The notes below the pieces were generated by a model. The model saw only the letters and a program-made list of their open reading frames with translations. It was not told the DNA's origin and did not search any database. Shown piece by piece: positions 1 through 14,310 of a stretch of 64,000 bases of DNA (position 1 is the first letter of the stretch; each line of letters opens with the position of its first letter). The position numbers and the translations under genes are program-made. Source of the stretch: Coptis chinensis (Eukaryota; Streptophyta; Magnoliopsida; Ranunculales; Ranunculaceae); contig CM027378.1 of the NCBI GenBank assembly GCA_015680905.1, positions 77,095,501 through 77,159,500 on the forward strand. Reading direction: 5' to 3'.

Positions 1-781
1 ACAAAATAGCAGTTCAGAAAAATAAAAACCAACATCCACCACAGTATCACAGTATTACCATTCAACCATTTACAGGACAGAGGAGGAGGTTTGGGGCTCG
101 CGCCTCCATTAATAACCACCTAAGAGTTTTTGATAGTCCTAACAAATCTAATAAGTTTTAAACATTAACAAGAAAAATAATTGTTGAAGAGAACAGAGAA
201 GAAAATGATAAATGAACGAAAACATGTTTCTACAGTAAAGCTACCTGTGTGTATATACGAGAAAAATGAAAACTAACTACTCACCTCCTGTGTTATCGGG
301 AAAAGAAATATCGAATACGACAACGCGAGAACCAATCCCAGCTAGCTCGCAAAAATCCGTCGTTCTTATTCGTTTTTGTTTGAGGGTGCTGTTTGTGTTT
401 TTGAGAAAAACCTCCTTTCCCCGTAGACACCATATAGTTAGCTTAACTTCCTATTTTACTAAATATTCTTATATCAAAACTATGGAATGTTATTTCTATT
501 AAAAGTATTATATATATTAGGTTCCTTATGTTACTATCTTGTTTCCTTCTTATTTAAAACTTTCCGAAAATTAAAGATAATCAATACCCAACATTTAAAA
601 TTCAAATATTAGTTTCCTATAGTAACATTATTCGAAATTACTATTTGGTATTCTCTCTTTTCTCTTCCTATCAAAAGTCAAACTCACATACTAGCACGTT
701 GACCAGAACAAATACAATCAAATACAGACATATTAAATATTGTTACGAAAATAATGTAAATATAAAATAGGGGTCTTACAA
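1..781. other. No gene recognised
   Basis: AT-rich sequence without a convincing coding region; the open frames are short and have low-complexity ends. The right edge is a sharp boundary where homology to the DHAR gene begins, in the middle of its exon 5, so at least this edge is a duplication breakpoint. Confidence 0.5.
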
Positions 782-2107
782 GAAATCTCCTTTCCATTGA
801 TAAAGGGTCCCTTCATTAAAAAAAAGTAATTATAAAATGTATGTGAAAGCATTAGAAAACCCACAACTATGTCACTTGTTTATGACAAATATATAGCGTA
901 AAGTATCACAGAGGAATGGCAACTCTCACATTTTCTTTGATGTAATCATTGAACATTGTTAATTCTGTGAGCAATGTCTACTCTGTTCCATCATTAGGGT
1001 CCTTTCCTCTTCACGAAACCAATGAATGTGGAAAGATCTTTGATCCCCTGCAGGTAAAAATATAAAAACATTAGCTAGCTTCTTTTCTCAAACAATAGTC
1101 AAAACTCAAGAAACAAGTATTTCATACAAAGTTCTACGTTGTGGATAAAATCTTTTGTGTTTAATGCTTAAATCTACATCTAGAAAAACTATAATCTCAT
1201 TCAAACAAAACAAATTGTTTTTCACATTTACCAGATATATATTCAATGGAGAAAACACAATATTGCTATTCTGAGGGAAGGGAAGTGCAGAAAACTCCAC
1301 GGACCATAAGTGTGTAAGTGTACCTAGATCTTCAAGATGAGTTTGAAACATACAACACAAAATTAGGGAACATAAAACCCGAAAACATATACTGAAACCT
1401 TTTCAGGTGGAACTTCCAATGATGGACCAGGATACTTCTCTTCCAGTAACTTAGTAATAACATCTGAATCAACAATCCAATTTTCATCAAGCTCAGCTAT
1501 ATGAACTTCACCTTCTGGGGTAATTTCCAAGAACCTAAATTGCAGAAACAAAATATTAAGGCTAGACAAAAGCAAATACTCAGATGCATGCTCATGTACA
1601 CATAGTTCACAAAAATCACCATTCGGGTTTGTTCGTTAAAACCACCAACTTCATATGATGGGAGATGCTTTTCCTCAAGAGTAAGCAAGACTCTCTGTGT
1701 GAATGGGCCTGAAAAAAAAACAATAAATCTATATATTAAGCACAAATTAACGCAATAACAAGAGAGAGAGAGAGAGAGATTACAATCTCCGAGTTTGTCG
1801 GGATAAGTAATTGGAGCTTTAACGCAGACTTCCACAGGGTCTGATACTGATGTTGTATACATGGCAGAAACTCCAATACTTGTTCTTATTCTAGTTGTCG
1901 TCAAATGATTCAATTATGCGTGTGAAAGAAACTTAGATTACGAGAAAAGCAGCCAACAGTAGTTTTGAGAGTGAACGAGAGTGCTAGAGCCGTTGGAGAT
2001 ATGGTCGCGGTTGACATTTTTCGCTTCTCCTGATCATGTGTTCACAGCTCACGCACACTTATGATGAACTTACGGGCCCATCAAGTTTTCTAGATGGGTC
2101 TATGGGC
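782..2107 (-). pseudogene. Truncated DHAR copy (copy 1)
   Basis: Minus-strand duplicate of the intact DHAR gene at 3127-5094, including its promoter side to about 2107. Exons 1-4 and the first part of exon 5 are present; the rest of exon 5 and exon 6 are missing. Exon 1 starts at 2017 (MSTATISPTALAL) but meets an in-frame TGA where the intact copy reads through (after FFHTHN). Exon 2 keeps CPFTQRV but has a one-base deletion after HLP. Exon 4 carries an insertion and a deletion of one base each relative to copy 2. Exon 3 is open ([21 protein letters not shown]). It is not expected to yield a reductase. Confidence 0.9.
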
Positions 2108-2108
2108 A

Positions 2109-2706
2109 GGCAGTTGCCTCGAGATCGCACAATCCACGACATCGGGTTGCCGCGAGATCCCATATCCTACGGCAGACAGTTGCCGCGGCATATTTTTTTT
2201 GTGTTTTTTGTTTTTTTTTTCACTTCAAATTTTGCGTATTGAACACACACGACATATGGATACCACATTTTCTTCTTGAAAAGTTTCTTTATACACTCTA
2301 TGAACAACACCAAAACCATGACAGAAAAAATATACAATCGAATCATAATTTTGTTATCTCGAGGTAAATATTTTCATATGCTATAAGAAAATTTTGTTAT
2401 CAAATTAATGAAGAAGAGTTTTGATAATTAACTCAAGCAAAGACTCTATTTTAGTAAACAAAATCATCTCGCGGCAACTAACTTTTTTTACGGTGGCTAT
2501 TAAAAAAAAAATTAAAAAAAGAATCCACGGCAACCACATTCCGTGGGATATGGGATCTTGCGGCAACCCGATGCCGTGGATTATACGATCCCACGGTAGT
2601 TGCTTGCCGTTAATGTTTTTTGTGTATTTAATGGACGGGTGCTAGTACCGTTGAATTGGTCAAAGGGGTGCTAGTCCCATTTATGGGGGTGCCAATACCG
2701 TGCCCC
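2109..2706. mobile_element. Foldback / MITE-like element with long inverted arms
   Basis: About 80 bases at 2109-2190 are repeated in inverted orientation at about 2520-2612, with roughly four of five bases matching; the shared core includes CATCGGGTTGCCGC and GATCCCATATCC. The arms are separated by about 330 AT-rich bases. The right flank runs on to a GGGGCACGGTATTGGCACCC-type end (minus strand, about 2706). A matching left end is not seen, because the element abuts the end of the DHAR copy 1 duplication. The family is not identified and no coding capacity is seen. Confidence 0.55.
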
Positions 2707-3126
2707 TAACCGAATAGTGCTGGAGGCATTTCACTATATTACTATCTGGATCAGAATTCGAAGCTGGAACTCTGGGAGAGAGATCAGTCTAGAGCTTCTC
2801 AACTATCTTTAGTGGCACGAGAAGTGATCATACTCATTTCACCCGGAACTTCAACATATATGGAAGAACTTTCAATGGGAAGCCGTGTTCAGTATATGTT
2901 ACCAGAGTCACAGAGGAGTCGTGTTATGAAGTTCCAAGGCATGCCAATTGTTAGGAAAGAAAAAATCTTAGTCACTAACATTCAATAGGCGATATAATAT
3001 ACATTCGAATCCAACATATAGATGGGATGACACCTATGAGTATATGCTGACAAAATTTTATACTTATTAAATACATAGAAAGTCTTGTTTTTACTTGAAT
3101 AATAATTACGTATCTTCTCGTTGTTT
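2707..3126. other. DHAR downstream region, nothing recognised
   Basis: Non-coding, AT-rich sequence between the foldback element and the DHAR stop codon. It would contain the 3' UTR of the minus-strand DHAR gene. No second gene is visible. Confidence 0.5.
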
Positions 3127-5094
<1,968 letters not shown>

Positions 5095-5261
5095 TTTTCG
5101 CTTCTTCTGATGATGTGTTCACAGCTCACGCTCACTTATGATGAACTTACGGGCCTATCTTGTTTTCTAGATGGGTCTACGGGCTTTATTATTCGGCAGT
5201 TCGTTTCGTGCAAGTGGGTAACGTTTGTTCAATCGGTAAATTTTCAGTCTACAGCTGAAAA
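5095..5261. promoter_or_regulatory. Compact bidirectional promoter region, DHAR / PTAC14-like
   Basis: The 167 bases between the divergent DHAR (minus) and PTAC14-like (plus) start codons must hold both 5' UTRs and core promoters. No clear TATA box is seen. Two GGGC-containing stretches (ACGGGCCTATC and TACGGGCTTT) loosely resemble site II-type elements of plant housekeeping and organelle genes; this is only suggestive. About 70 bases of it are also duplicated upstream of DHAR copy 1. Confidence 0.5.
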
Positions 5262-8200
5262 ATGGTTTCTCTTCCTCTACAATTGCCGAATCTCTCATTC
5301 ATTAGCAACAACCCAAAGGTAAGTATCTAACTTTACTCACTGTCTTTCATTTTTTTTTAACTCTTTATGTGTGACTAATCTTTGGTGTTAATGTGAAACA
5401 GTTGAAATGTTTTGGTTCTTCAACACCCAAACACACCTCCTTTCACTTTAAACCCATCAGTGCTTCCTTCGAAACACCTCCATTCAGACTTTTCGAACCT
5501 TCCCATTCTGAGGAATCAGCTTCTGAGGTATACCCACCTTTTTTTTTTCTTCAACTTATCATTATGGGCTCAAACGAGTTATTTTTTTTGTTGTTGTTGT
5601 TGTTGGGGCAGTTGGAACCAGCATATCCTGATTTCTATAAAATAGGATACATAAGGAGTGTTAGAGCTTATGGGGTGGATTTTAAATAAGGACCTAATGG
5701 TTTTGGAGTCTATGCTTCGAATGATATTGAACCACTTCGACGGGACAGGGTGAGAAGTTGTTTTTGTTTCGAACTCTTTTATTTGTCATTGGCACTTAAA
5801 TATATGATCATATTGTATTGGTTTTTCGATACACTGCTTGACACGGCACATTGAGAAAATTGCATGTACATATAAATTTCATAATGCAACTATTGATGAT
5901 GTTTTTTTTTATAGTAACTACACTGACTAAACAATTAGTAGCTTCTGTACTTATTGATCTTTACAGGTTATTATGGAAATTCCACTAGAGTTGATGTTGA
6001 CAATAAGTCAGAAGCTTCCGTGGATGTTTTTTCCAGATATTGTACCTGTTGGACATCCGATATTTGACATCATTAACTCAACTGATCCAGAGGTACTTGT
6101 GTTATCATCTTTTTTGGTACTTCTAACTGTTTTTTCTATACTTCCCCAAGAAATGCTAAGCACAACTTGCGAGTGAGTTGCATACATGCCACTCAAGAAA
6201 AGACACTTTTTTCGGAATCCCAAAGATGAGAGTTCGATTGCTGAGAAAAAGAAAGCTTTCCCGTGGGGTGGTATGTTTGTAACCCATTTGTAAGGTTCTG
6301 ATTGGCAGTCCACATACTTCAACTTCATTGTCTGATATATGCATAACATTTGGGCTATTTGCATTTTTCTTCTTGATACGACTGGACTTTGTATTCCAGT
6401 TCATTTGATTTCTTTCCTCTTGCATTCTATCTCAATGGGATAATATGGCGGGTAGAAACACATATCTTATTAGTTTTTTTCTTTCAACAACTATAGTTAC
6501 AGTGCCACAGAACACATGCAATGACATCCTCCAAGAATATTAGCAAGCACCTGGCATTTGACAGGATACAAGAACGTAAACTGAGAGTAACAACCCTGGC
6601 ATCTCTTTGTTGTCAAAGTACATGCATGGCCCCTCCTCCCTGTTATGAATCAAAATGTTTCTCAAAGTATTCAGCGATGGTCAAGTGACATTTCCATGCT
6701 TTAAGTTATCCGTATTCAACAACCATAAATATGTAGTGCTAATAGGAACTGTGGCTCATCTATTCCACCTAAGGAAACGACCTGGAATATCTTAAATTTA
6801 CACCCAGGTCTGGGTTCAACCTTTTACTCCGCTTTCAAGGAATTGTCCTTCCTGTTTCTTATCTTTTCCTCTTACATTGGCCAGACAGATTGGGACCTGA
6901 GATTAGCTTGTCCTTCTTTTGTTATCTTTTGATCGTGAAGGTAACTTCTGGCAGCTGTATGGTGACTTCTTACCTAGTGCAGACGAATGCACTAGCTTGC
7001 TTCTAGCTTCAGAGGTCTGTAAATTCAGTACATGACAAATTTGATGCTTAACGAGATAAGACGTAAACTCTTTCTGGCACCTAGGTTTCTATCAAATATT
7101 TGTTTTTGTCTGTGATTCTTTTATGTTTTTATTTTTTTAAGAAAAAAAATAGAAAATAAAAAATGCTCAAGGGTTATGAGTATGTAATGATTTATATGCT
7201 TCAGCATGCTCAAAACCCTACCAATACGGCTTGGAACTGATATTCTGGTGTTAATCATAATATTTTTTACATTATGGGCACAAGAGCATGTATTAGAATA
7301 CCATCTGAAGTTCAATGGAACCACATACATTTGGTAAGCCAAACTACCTGGAGTATGTTATAAGTAGGTTTTCAAATAATTTTCAATAAACTAAACTATC
7401 CCTAAGAGTGTCAGTTTGGTATTGCTCACGAAGTTTAGTTCTATATCCTTTAGAAATTGTCGTTACTTTTTTTTGCCAAAAGATTCATCTTTCTTCTTGT
7501 GACTGGTTGAATGATATTTCCATCATGATTAAATGAACTCTGCTACTGTTTGCTTTGTTGCAGGAGGAGTTGTCAGAACTCCAGGATCAAAATCTGGCAT
7601 TGACTATGAAAGAGCAACAATATCGAGCATTAGATTTCTGGGAGAGGAATTGGGTACAGAAAATTGCATAACTAGAATTTTAGTTAACTTTGTTTGTGCT
7701 CTCCACTTAAACAGTTGGTGGTCTTTTGAATTTTATCAGCACTCTTCTGTTCCGCTTAAAATAAAGCGCCTTGCTCGGGATCCTGAAAGATTCATTTGGG
7801 CGCTGAGCATTGCACAATCACGATGTATTAGCTTACAAATGAGGATTGGCGCACTTGTTCAAGATGCAAACATGCTAATTCCTTATGCCAGTAAGGTTCA
7901 TCCCAGCTTTTCATGTTAGGCAATTTTAGCTGATATTTTGTTTGTAAAAAGACCTATCTAAGTAAGCATAGGCTTTCTTCAACTTAACCGAGTAAAATTT
8001 TCATTTTGAGACTATCTTATGGTGTGCATTGTAAAAAGTTTCACTAATATAGTTCTCTTTGCAGACATGCTGAACCATTCCTTTCAACCAAACTGTTTTC
8101 TTCATTGGCGTTTCAAAGACCGCATGCTTGAAGTGATGATAAATGCTGGGCAACGAATCAGAAAAGGGGATGAGGTACATTTCCTTTTTCGAATCACTAA

Positions 8201-10484
8201 ATTTGTTATTCCCTGTATTGTTATTGTAATTAACGCCTTTGAATTGTACCTGAAAGTGGTTCCCTTTACTATTGTTAAACAAAGCAAACTGAAATCAAAC
8301 TGTGCTAGTGTTGTTCTTTCTTTCCTTTGCTAACAACCTTATTTACGACTCATGAGATTGTCCACTGGGCTGTCGTGTCCAACAATGGTGTCCTAAATCA
8401 ATTAATTGGAATAAGTAACCCATAGACTAGTTGGTTAACAGAATATATTTAAGATCTGTTTTGTGTAACAGTAACTGTTGAGGTCGTTGGGTCCATTGTA
8501 ATTGAAGAACAGTTCTCAGTTGAATGGCTATTGTCTACGTAAGGACACAATCACTTGCAATTATTTTAACTCATCGTATGAAATCATTCTTGTTGTTCAC
8601 AATAGTTTCTTTTCATCTTTGAACATCTTTTCGACTTATAATATAATAGAAAAAAACACAATTAGAGCATCATTATGTTTTTTATGTTTGGCTTTGTAAT
8701 GGTATTGATTGCGACTCATAAATAAGTGATAGGACAGCAGACATCCTTAGTTACTTGTAAGACTCACATATAAATTGAACTCATTTTAGGTGTTAACTAA
8801 TTTTATTGCTCATATCTGCAGATGACCATCAACTATATGAATGGGCAACAGAATAATATGTTCATGCAAAGATATGGCTTTTCATCATCAACGGTATTCA
8901 CTCATGAACTTTGCTCATGGAAACTCTCTGTTTTAAGAATTAGGTTAATATTTTTCCTTTGTTTTGTCACTTTTGTTTGATCCCCCATCAACCCTGTGCA
9001 AACACTACAGTGGTGGTTTCAGGGTGGTACTATAATTAGGATGCTTTAAACCAACATGAACATTCAACCAGTTATGTTGTTAGTCTTGTCACTAAAATCG
9101 TTTGTTTTTTTTAATCTTCCCTTTGAGTATAACCAGTATAAAGAGCTAAGCCTAATTAAGATTAAGCTGGGAGCAACTTTTAATATACATCAGAGTGCTT
9201 ACTAGCTTAGGTAGTTAGGTACCTATTAGGGATGAATCGTTTGATATTTTACAAGTATGAAGAACTAAATTAGCACTTATGTGTTTTTTTAGTTATGATA
9301 TTTAAGAATTACAATATGTTTCCCTCTCAAGGCAGGTGATCACCTTCAGCATCTATTTATTTAAATTTTCATATGAATTGAATATTTTCGGGGAGTTCTG
9401 ACTCGCGTATCTTGCAGAATCCGTGGGATGTCATTCAGTTCTGTGGCAATGCACAAATTCATTTGGATTCTTTCTTGTCCATATTCAATAAATCTGGCAT
9501 GCCTGATCAATATTATCATAACAGTTACGGTGTTCATTCTTACCTTCAGCGTGTTGGCCTGTTATAAGTTATAACCTTTATGGCCTGATAAATTTGTAAG
9601 CCTCATTTGATTTGTCTGCTGTGCTACAGATCGGCTATCAAAGGCTGGAGATGATTTCGTTGACGGAGCTGTCCTGGCAGCAGCACGAACATTGCCTACA
9701 TGATCAGATGGGGATGTACCTATAATCCCAAGTGCAGAACGGAAGGCTGCAAGGGAGTTACAGGGAGAATGCCAGCAAATGTTGGCCGAATTTCCCACGA
9801 CTTCTAATCAAGATCAGGAGATCCTAGGTACAAAATATCATGCTTAGCTATTTCCCCGTATAGATGTGTGCATTCAGGAATAGTTGGCCTGGATCCAGTA
9901 TATGAGGGTATCAGGGTATGTGAACTTGAAATTCAATTATAACAGGGTGCCCCAAAATAGATTTTTTATGCTAAAGAATAGTGTACTTCTAATTCGTTTT
10001 ATTATTATTATTATTATTATTATTTTTTTAAGGAAAGATTATGCAGTTTTATGGCTCTCTCTCTCTCTCTCTTTTAATGTCTTGTTTCAAAATAAACGAG
10101 TAATTCGGATCCAGTAACTTTTTGTTGAAAAAAACAGTGGTTCTAATTCTTATTTCTTCTTATCTCAAGATTTGTATCCTAGATTCTCCTGGAAGTCGAA
10201 GTTTACAATTATGAACAAACTTTAGTGTCATGTGGTCATTTGATTTACTTGTTCTTTTAACAGATTCTATGCCACAGTCAAGGACACTTGAGGCAGTAAT
10301 CAAGTATGTGGTTTCAACTTTGTTCATGTATACATATTTTTTTCTTGCTTTGTGGTCAAGTACAATAGAAGCCCAAACATGGTAACATATGCTCATGTAA
10401 ATCAGATATCGATTACATCGGAAGTTGTTTCTGGAGAAGCTTATCCAAGCATTAGACATATATCAAGAAAGGATACTGTTTTAA
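5262..10484 (+). pseudogene. PTAC14: PTAC14-like SET-domain gene with three disabling lesions
   Basis: Matches plant PTAC14, a SET-domain protein of the plastid-encoded RNA polymerase complex. Thirteen exons can be placed: 5262-5318, 5402-5527, 5612-5749, 5967-6092, ~6888-7014, 7564-7653, 7740-7890, 8065-8174, 8822-8893, 9418-~9539, 9630-9827, 10264-10303, 10406-10484. Landmarks are DFYKIGYIRSVRAYGVDFK, EIPLELMLTISQKLPWMFFP, FWQLYGDFLPSADEC, DPERFIWALSIAQSRCIS, MLNHSFQPNCFLHWR, DDFVDGAVLAAARTLPT and the C-terminus IQALDIYQERILF. Lesions: TAA at 5687-5689 after GVDFK where a Glu codon is expected; one extra C near 6912-6913 shifting the frame after LAC; TGA at 9701-9703 for the Trp after RTLPT. 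The exon 7/8 junction also gives Asn instead of the expected Asp in the YADMLNHS motif. Splice sites are otherwise well kept, so loss looks recent. Assembly error is possible, but three independent lesions make that less likely. Confidence 0.88.
10001..10024. repeat. (ATT)n microsatellite
   Basis: Uninterrupted run of ATT units inside an intron of the PTAC14-like gene, followed about 30 bases later by a CT dinucleotide run. Confidence 0.9.
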
Positions 10485-11341
10485 CAGGAACAGCAATACT
10501 AATTCAAGGTCAGCTTCTTTCTAGTGGCTTCTAAGAGTTAGAGATTATGTCTAGAACTAGATGATGGTCTTTGTTGTTTTTGGGCATTATCTTTATTATA
10601 TGCATAATTTCTCTTCTATTTTTTTTTCCATTGAATTGAATGTCGAAATTGCTGTATTAATGAAGTGCACTCAAGATATTGAAGTTAACTGGGAGGAACA
10701 GCCAAATTCACTTCATACTACGCCGAGGTAAAACACATTACTATACACACATTCTGTTCTTAGTACTAAACACCGAGATAATTTGCGTATTATTTTCTAT
10801 ATTTTGTTGAATTCAGGTGATCATGTGCCAAACTATTCGAATGGTATCACTCTCTCTTCAGATCAAACAATCAAAGGCTTGGTAAGGAGTTCTTCTACCT
10901 AATCGTATCTGTAGCTGCATTCGTAAAACCATTAATCATCTAAATTAGTGGTTACGTATTTATATCTTCTCCTGATCATTTTTTCCCTTGCAGTCGGTCA
11001 CGCTCACGACAATAGGGCAACCATGATGGACAAATGGAAATTGATTTGACACTCGCCATGCCAACTATTAGCCAACTGTATTCAACATGATGGGAGGAGA
11101 TTTGTAACACAAGTTTGTTTACCAGTTTCAATATTATTTATCCTTTTTTTTTATTTATTTATTGATAAGCCTGTATTAAATGAGATCCCCAGACCTATGG
11201 TATTATTTATCCTTTTACTTATGTTTGAAGCTCTTTTTTCTTTATCATCATTATAAGCTAGTGTGCATTAATGATTTATTATGCACCAATAATTCTATTT
11301 TTAAGTAACAACACTAGCATACTTCAGGGACATCCCTGTTG
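10485..11341. other. Downstream of PTAC14-like gene, nothing recognised
   Basis: AT-rich with short GT/AG-bounded segments (for example near 10670-10729 and 10817-10881) that could be spliced 3' UTR or traces of a neighbouring gene. No protein family is recognised. Confidence 0.4.
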
Positions 11342-11765
11342 ACGTACACAACATACCTTCAAGTAAGACTTCAAATAGCTAAGTGAATCAGGAATTGACC
11401 AGTTCTTATACTGGCTCAGCTATCTCCATATGGTACAGTTTTGGTGCCAGAGCCAAGTCAGTAGCAGAAATCTCCTTTCCATTGAAAAGGTCCTTTCATT
11501 AAAAAAAAAAGTAATAATAAAATGTATGTGAAAGCATTAGAAAACCCACAACTATGTCACTTGTTTATGACAAATAAATAGCATAAAGTATCACAGAGGA
11601 ATGACAACTCTCACATTTTCTTTGATGTAATCATTGAACATAGTTAATTCTGTAAGCAATGTCTGCTCTGTTCCATCATTAGGGTCCTTGCTCTTCAGAA
11701 ACCAATGAATGTGGAGAAGATCTTTGATCCCCTGCAGGTAAAAACATGAAAACATTAGCTAGTTT
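11342..11765 (-). pseudogene. DHAR fragment, exons 5-4 (copy 3)
   Basis: Closely matches the exon 5, intron 4, exon 4 part of the intact DHAR gene (equivalent to about 3752-4180). Exon 5 lacks two bases where the intact gene has CTGGCTCAAAGC, which shifts the frame. Homology stops abruptly in intron 3 at 11765, where a truncated retrotransposon LTR begins. The missing half, beginning about 30 bases further into the same intron, is found inverted at 20504-21213, so the two look like one copy split by an inversion. Confidence 0.85.
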
Positions 11766-13110
11766 TTTCGTGTTTAAGTTATCAAAGTTCTCTACTCTCG
11801 ATGTTATTGCAATATAGTTGGAATAGAAAATTCGTTTAACTTCTAGTTTTTTAGAATTCACGTTAACTAAGATTATCAGTTCTCTCAAAGTTAATGAGAG
11901 TAACGATGGGAATTATACTATGATGGTAATTCAACTACTCAAGATACGATAATTCAACTACGGAAAATACTAATTTGACAATATGATAATGAATTATGGG
12001 AATTTAATTCCACCTTACTTCGACTTAATAAACTAACGAAGAAATGTCGTAATCCGAATTGTAATATTTAATTGTTCATGGTAATCTCTACCAACTAACA
12101 ATTAGCATGTGAAGCAATCAAACTCATTCTCATGGTGAACTAATTACTTTCTAAAATGGAATAGAATATTATGAACTATTCTACGCTAACAACAATCAAG
12201 TTTTATCAAGACTTTTTCAAACCCCTCTAATTGAGGTTTTAGCCTTGAATCATTAAACTATCATTTCTAAAACAATGACAATCAAAACAAGTTATTATTG
12301 AATAACTAATTAAACTTTTTAATCTAAATTAACAATAGTCTAAGATTCGAAAATGGATTACAACTGAAATTAAACTAATTTAGAACTAAAATTATGAATA
12401 CTAATTATCAAATTAAAACAACTAAATCTATTAATGCAAGATTAAATTCGAAATTAAAGATTGAAATATAAACTAAGTATTTTATTCTAAGATTCAAAAC
12501 TTGTTCTAACAACTAATAAAATTGACAACTAAACTAGATTAATCTATCAAAACTAATTTAATGCAATGAAACTAAGTATCTTTATTATTCACTAATTCCA
12601 AAACTAACTAGAACTTGAAATCTAAAAAAAACTAAATTAAAACTATCTTTCCCGATCTAGATCTAGGATTCCTTAAAAGCTAATTCCTTGTCTCCTCATA
12701 TGGAGGAGACAAAATCCAAAAATCGTGCATAGGCTGAGGAGCCTGTTTTTTGGCCGAAAAATGGAGCCCAAAACCCAATTTGTTGAATCTAAGACTTTTC
12801 ATTCTGGTCGTATTACTATAGTGCGAGTTTTTACCAACTTATACTGCTCTGATCGAGTCAAAGTCTGGACCATTGGAAAGAGTTTTTTGAGCCGGTTATT
12901 TTGATATAAAATGGGCCCAAATCCGAGGTCTGAGCCCAAAGATATGGCCCTTTGAAGTTCTGTTGACTTTTCTTCAGCTTTCTAATCCGGTTTGACTTTC
13001 ACTTAACTGCTTTGACTTGGGCTTTTTAAGGGCTTTTTCTCCATGAAACTTGGGCTTTCTTTATAGAACTTTCGTAGCAATCACTTTAGCTCCTTTTAGC
13101 GCCTAATTAG
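11766..13110 (-). mobile_element. Truncated Athila-like LTR, main part (interrupted)
   Basis: Reverse-complement counterpart of the LTR at 26623-28213, matching from its equivalent of about 28138 inward. It continues at 19191-19337, where the LTR start TGATAAGAGCCC is reached on the minus strand. The interruption is the Tat-type element at 13111-19190, flanked by duplicated ATTAG. The last ~75 bases of the LTR are missing at the 11765/11766 boundary with the DHAR fragment. Confidence 0.85.
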
Positions 13111-13585
13111 TGTTTCGACCCCCACCTACGTGGCAAACGTCCATTAGTAGGGGTCTCTATTTTATTCATTTAATCAACAGGGCTAAAGCCCAATTCGCAA
13201 TATCATGGATCAATGTACAAGCCCATTAACTCATGTGTCTAAGGCTGAACCTTAGCCACATGGCTTGCCACTAGTGTACATTGATTTATGTCCAGATTCA
13301 TTTCTTATCAAAGAGATAATTATCAGATCAAAGTTATAGTCTATCATAATTACTCAAGCTACAAGATTACTTGAGCTACAATGACTCTCTACTCTACCTC
13401 TATAAATACCAAACTATTTTTCATAAGGAATTACGTTGAAACTTGATCCCTAGATAATAGATCTTGGGTACGTAGGCAGCCATTATTTGGTTCAATTTCA
13501 TCTCCCCCAACATCAAATTCCTCTGTTTCCTAGTGCGTTCGTCACCATTTCTCTCGTTGTATTGAAGCAGGTTACTGCCGAAACA
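13111..13585 (+). repeat. 5' LTR of the Tat-type element
   Basis: 475 bases, TGTTTCG...AAACA, matched by 18715-19190 with scattered substitutions. Contains CTCTATAAATACC near 13398, a likely TATA box for element transcription. Confidence 0.92.
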
Positions 13586-13589
13586 TAAT

Positions 13590-13612
13590 TGGCGCCGTCT
13601 GTGGGGATCGAA
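13590..13612 (+). other. Primer-binding site, tRNA-Asp-like
   Basis: TGGCGCCGTCTGTGGGGATC starts four bases after the 5' LTR. The sequence resembles the complement of a tRNA acceptor and T-arm (GGGGATCGAACCC follows), most like the tRNA-Asp type used by Tat and Athila elements. The element at 39041 uses the same site. The tRNA identity is tentative. Confidence 0.75.
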
Positions 13613-13623
13613 CCCACGACCAC

Positions 13624-14090
13624 GTGGTATACAATGAACTAGAAAATCAGTTTGTTAATCGTTTCCGCCACAATTGCAAAACGCCAAAGGATGTCGACTC
13701 ACTTTTGAACATCAAGCAACAACGTCACGAAAAATTACGTACTTTTGTTACTAGGTTCCGGAAAGCAGAAACACCGCCTTGTTGCCAATCAGTTTGGCGG
13801 GAAAACCTTAATCCCAGACTGGACCGACCTGACAGGGAAGGCCGACCTCGCAGATTTGAGGAAAATCGCCATCCTAGACAGGTCCGACCAGACAGGGAAA
13901 GAAGGCGTCACGGAAGAAAGTATAAGGACAACCTTCATCCTAGACTGGACCAACCTGACAGGGAAGGCCGACCTCGCAGATTTGAGAAAAACTGCCATCC
14001 CAGACATGTCCGACCAAGCAGGGATAGAAGGTGTCACAGAAGCAACTAGATGGAATACCACAATCCCAGACAAACTACCGACCTAGATAG
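13624..14090 (+). pseudogene. gag fragment with internal peptide repeats
   Basis: The reading frame 13624-14049 begins with a retrotransposon gag-like segment (FVNRFRHNCKTPKDVDSLL, IKQQRHEKLRTFVTRFRKAE). It runs on into arginine-rich peptide repeats of about 40 residues, such as PRLDRPDREGRPRRFEENRH followed by PRQVRPDRERRRHGRKYKDN, repeated with changes. There is no ATG context matching a full gag and the nucleocapsid zinc knuckle is not seen. Likely a shortened, non-functional remnant. Confidence 0.7.
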
Positions 14091-14310
14091 ACTGGTTACA
14101 CGCAAAGAAAAAGACAATCTCCAGTCGGACCCGAACGTATGTACCGCCTAAAATCTCTAACTCTTGTAAGAGATAATGGCAGGTGTCATTTTCCACATAG
14201 GCTCGGCCGGGCAATGCATTTTAAATCTTCTAGATAAAATGGATTTCACCCCACTTAGCACGAAGTCCCTTTGATGTAACTTCTCACTCATCATAAAGTT
14301 CATCTGAACC

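Noticed and set aside
6008..6425. Minus-strand frames of 118 and 89 residues
   Set aside because: They overlap exon 4 and intron 4 of the PTAC14-like gene on the other strand and have no recognisable family.
13590..13620. Possible tRNA gene (GGGGATCGAACCC motif)
   Set aside because: Only the acceptor/T-arm-like part is present, just after an LTR: it is a primer-binding site.
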